A DNA stretch of 64,000 nucleotides from Paulownia fortunei (Eukaryota > Streptophyta > Magnoliopsida > Lamiales > Paulowniaceae): the NCBI GenBank assembly GCA_019321725.1, contig CM033111.1, positions 2,666,001 to 2,730,000 on the forward strand. Reading direction: 5' to 3'. The notes under the pieces were generated by a model, which had not been told where the DNA came from, ran no database searches, and was given only the letters and a program-made list of their open reading frames with translations. Numbering within the stretch: position 1 is the first letter of the stretch; the number at the start of each line of letters is the position of its first letter. Made by a program: the position numbers and the translations under genes. Shown here in pieces: positions 62,021 to 64,000 of the stretch.

Positions 62021-63741
62021 TCAAAAACACAGGCATGTTGCTGGAAGTTTTCCTGTTAATCTGATTTTATTTGCTTTCTCTTTCACTTTGAACTCCTCGT
62101 TTCTGCGGTTCTCCTCTGCCTGTGCTCTGGCTCCTGCTGCAATTTCTTCAATTCTTTTGATCTCATTGTGGTGGCTCTGCACAGCTTTTGCTCTTTTCTT
62201 GTCCCATTCAGCCTGAAAAGTTATCTTGATTGTCAGATCTGAATAATCTTGATTTCTAGTGTTTAGATTGAAGGGTACTAATGAAAATAACCTCTACCCT
62301 TTCTAATTTGTGATCCACCTTTTTCTTCTTCTTAATCTCCCAGTTCTCAATTGTGGCCCTCAGCATCTCATACCTGAAATTTCTTCCATTAAACACAAAG
62401 ATTGGTACACAGTTATAGTAAAACTTCAAAGAAGGAGATGCATTCACACACGGCTCATTAACACATGCAGGTTGCCAATTGAATCTCACTCCCCTTAGTA
62501 GAAATGACTTGTTACCTTTCTTTAATTTTTGCCATCTCTTCTTTTTCCCAAGCATCTGCCTTAGAGTCTCCAAATCCAGGTTTTGTTGCACTTTGCCTTC
62601 TTGTCTCAATTGGTTGAGTTGTGGACCATCTGGTGGGTGGACGATCAGGTTTTGGCACTAGGGTCTCGGGGCTTTTTCCGTCACTGATATCCAAATGCTT
62701 ATCTGCAAAAGTTGGAGGCCTTCCCATGGATGGGGCATGTTCAGGGGCCTTCTCAATTGCTGGATTGCCAGGTTTGTTACTAGTAGTTTCATCAGTATCA
62801 GCAAAACTTATCTTGTTCTTGATGGATGGTGCAGGGTCAACTGCCTTTTCAGGCTTCTTTTTACTCGTCGAAGTGCTTGTTGGCACCTTGATATCAGGAT
62901 TTTTTAAACTTTTCTTTGAAGTTTCATCTAACATAATATATGTATTATTCATTGATACACAAGTGAAGTAGAGAGAGAATTTTTATTAGAACATCAGAAT
63001 TAGGCAAGATTTTATCTTACCTGAGAGATTGAGTGCACTTTTACGCAGTTCAGGTAGAATCCCAGCATCTTCTGCTTTGCTCCTCATCTTGTTTAAGGAC
63101 TTATCAGGGCCATAAGCTGTCTCATTCTGATCCCTGGCTTTTGATTCTTCAAGTGATTGAATGGCATAAGCGGCTGCTGCAACCGCAGTGGGGTAATCAG
63201 CATCGCCAAAATCATAATCCCAACTCATTTGTCTAGACAGCTGTCTTCTTATCCAGCTCTGGCTTCTTTTTTTCTCTGCAAAAGGCATTGCTATGGTTTA
63301 TATTGATTGTTCGTCCACATAGAATTAATGATCTTCCATTAAGTAGCACAGTGAAGCGCAAATATCATAGTTCAGCATTGGAATGACTTTTTGATTAATC
63401 CTTGTTTTCTTTTAGCATCCTCTTTCTGGTTATTATTGTGCATAGAAATATCAACCCCATTCAAATTTTGTAGAAAATCTGGAAGAAACTCTGGTTTACC
63501 TCCGAAGGATCGAGATTTTTGAGGTGGTATTTTTCTGTCTAGTGTGCTTCTGGTATCTTTTTTATCTTGTCGTGTACCAGCAAATATTGCTCTGTAGAAG
63601 TGGTCAGTGGTCGTATATAGAAAGATGCAAAGTGAAGAAATATACATAATTATAATTTTTGGCCATCAGTTAACTACTTCATGCAGTGTGTTGTAGAAAG
63701 AATTCAAGGGTTTACCTTGTTTGCTTAATCAAACTCTCCAT
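62021..63741 (-). CDS. Remorin family protein with long disordered N-terminal region
   Basis: Remorins are plant plasma-membrane nanodomain proteins with a coiled-coil C-terminus. Six exons: 63741-63716 (only 8 codons plus 2 bases), 63591-63500, 63275-63021, 62927-62516, 62373-62292 and 62212-62021 (TGA). All borders are GT-AG, phases agree, and the protein has 352 aa. Start MESLIKQTR, then IPPQKSRSFG and QSWIRRQLSRQMSWDYDFGD, then TAVAAAAYAIQSLEE. The middle is Pro/Ser/Lys-rich. The Remorin_C domain covers about the last 105 residues: WEKEEMAKIKERYEMLRATI, WEIKKKKKVDHKLERVEAEW, then IEEIAAGARAQAEENRRNEE. The end, KIRLTGKLPATCLCF, has the C-terminal anchor pattern with palmitoylatable Cys. 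Long antisense ORFs at 62621-62971 and 62695-62907 are shadows. Arabidopsis relatives At1g69325 and At1g13920 are from memory. Confidence 0.93.
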
Positions 63742-64000
63742 TTTTTTCAGAAGGGAGTTGCTCCGTGTCTTTTTTCAGAGGAATAAGGCTCGTGTTCCCC
63801 ATGGTTTGGTGCTTATTTGAAGGAGAAGCAGTAGGAGGTAAACTTGTTCAGATTTATGATAGCCTGTGAATTGCGTTTCGGTTACAAGCAACCTGGGATA
63901 TGCTTTGCAGGATGGACTGCTTTTGCATCTTCAAACCCTGAAAAGAAAGCATACTTTTCTTTTTCTTATTGCTCACTTTTCAGTGGAAAAATGTGTAATC
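63742..64000 (-). promoter_or_regulatory. Leader and upstream region of the remorin gene
   Basis: Directly upstream of the remorin ATG at 63741. In-frame stops occur upstream of that ATG, supporting it as the start. A further 5' leader exon or promoter probably continues past the right edge; no TATA box is assigned. Confidence 0.4.

Noticed and set aside
62621..62971. 116-aa plus-strand ORF with hydrophobic stretches
   Set aside because: Antisense to remorin exon 4, whose frame, splice sites and family match are clear.
1..64000. CRISPR arrays, phage, integrons or other prokaryotic systems
   Set aside because: Spliced plant genes throughout; the repeats are microsatellites or mobile-element relics without regular unique spacers.

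Overview
This window is nuclear DNA of a flowering plant, a eudicot. It is AT-rich and its genes are split by many introns with GT...AG borders. Every recognisable product has a clear plant relative: WRKY3/4, eIF5A, plastid MinE, RRG, HRD1, DUF863, a macro/Sec14 protein, a gankyrin-like ankyrin protein, an NRP1-like protein, a RING protein and a remorin. Spacers are full of microsatellites and old, non-coding mobile-element debris. I cannot name the species. An asterid such as a Lamiales member would fit, but that is a guess. I rebuilt the gene models by hand from splice sites, reading-frame continuity and remembered family sequences.

Layout, left to right: first exon of a group I WRKY gene (-), running off the left edge; eIF5A (-, 5 exons, 159 aa); MinE (-, 2 exons, 229 aa); RRG/DUF155 (+, 7 exons); HRD1 (+, 7 coding exons, 539 aa); about 10 kb of gene-free AT-rich DNA; a DUF863 gene (+, long 5' UTR intron, about 1077 aa); a macro-domain plus CRAL-TRIO gene (-, 14 exons, 560 aa); an ankyrin/PSMD10-like gene (-, 5 exons, 238 aa, one GC-AG intron); 4.4 kb of repeats; an intronless NRP1-like gene (+); a broken RING-finger gene (+); and a remorin gene (-, 6 exons, 352 aa, complete).

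The genes do not form a pathway. They are ordinary housekeeping, organelle, ER-quality-control and membrane genes. Their order is the notable point. From memory, their Arabidopsis relatives sit in three short clusters (around At1g13920-13960, At1g69325-69410 and At2g03340-03440), so this window looks like a less-reduced version of the ancestral block those clusters came from.

The most checkable oddities are: single-base reading-frame breaks in RRG and DUF863; a RING gene with a frameshift, two stops and a lost C-terminus; a GC donor in the ankyrin gene; a tRNA-derived SINE in reverse orientation; a related pair of repeats, one of them in an eIF5A intron; and perfect or near-perfect hairpins in non-coding DNA. 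I saw no CRISPR array, no intact transposon gene, no rRNA or intact tRNA gene, and no convincing undescribed multi-gene system.
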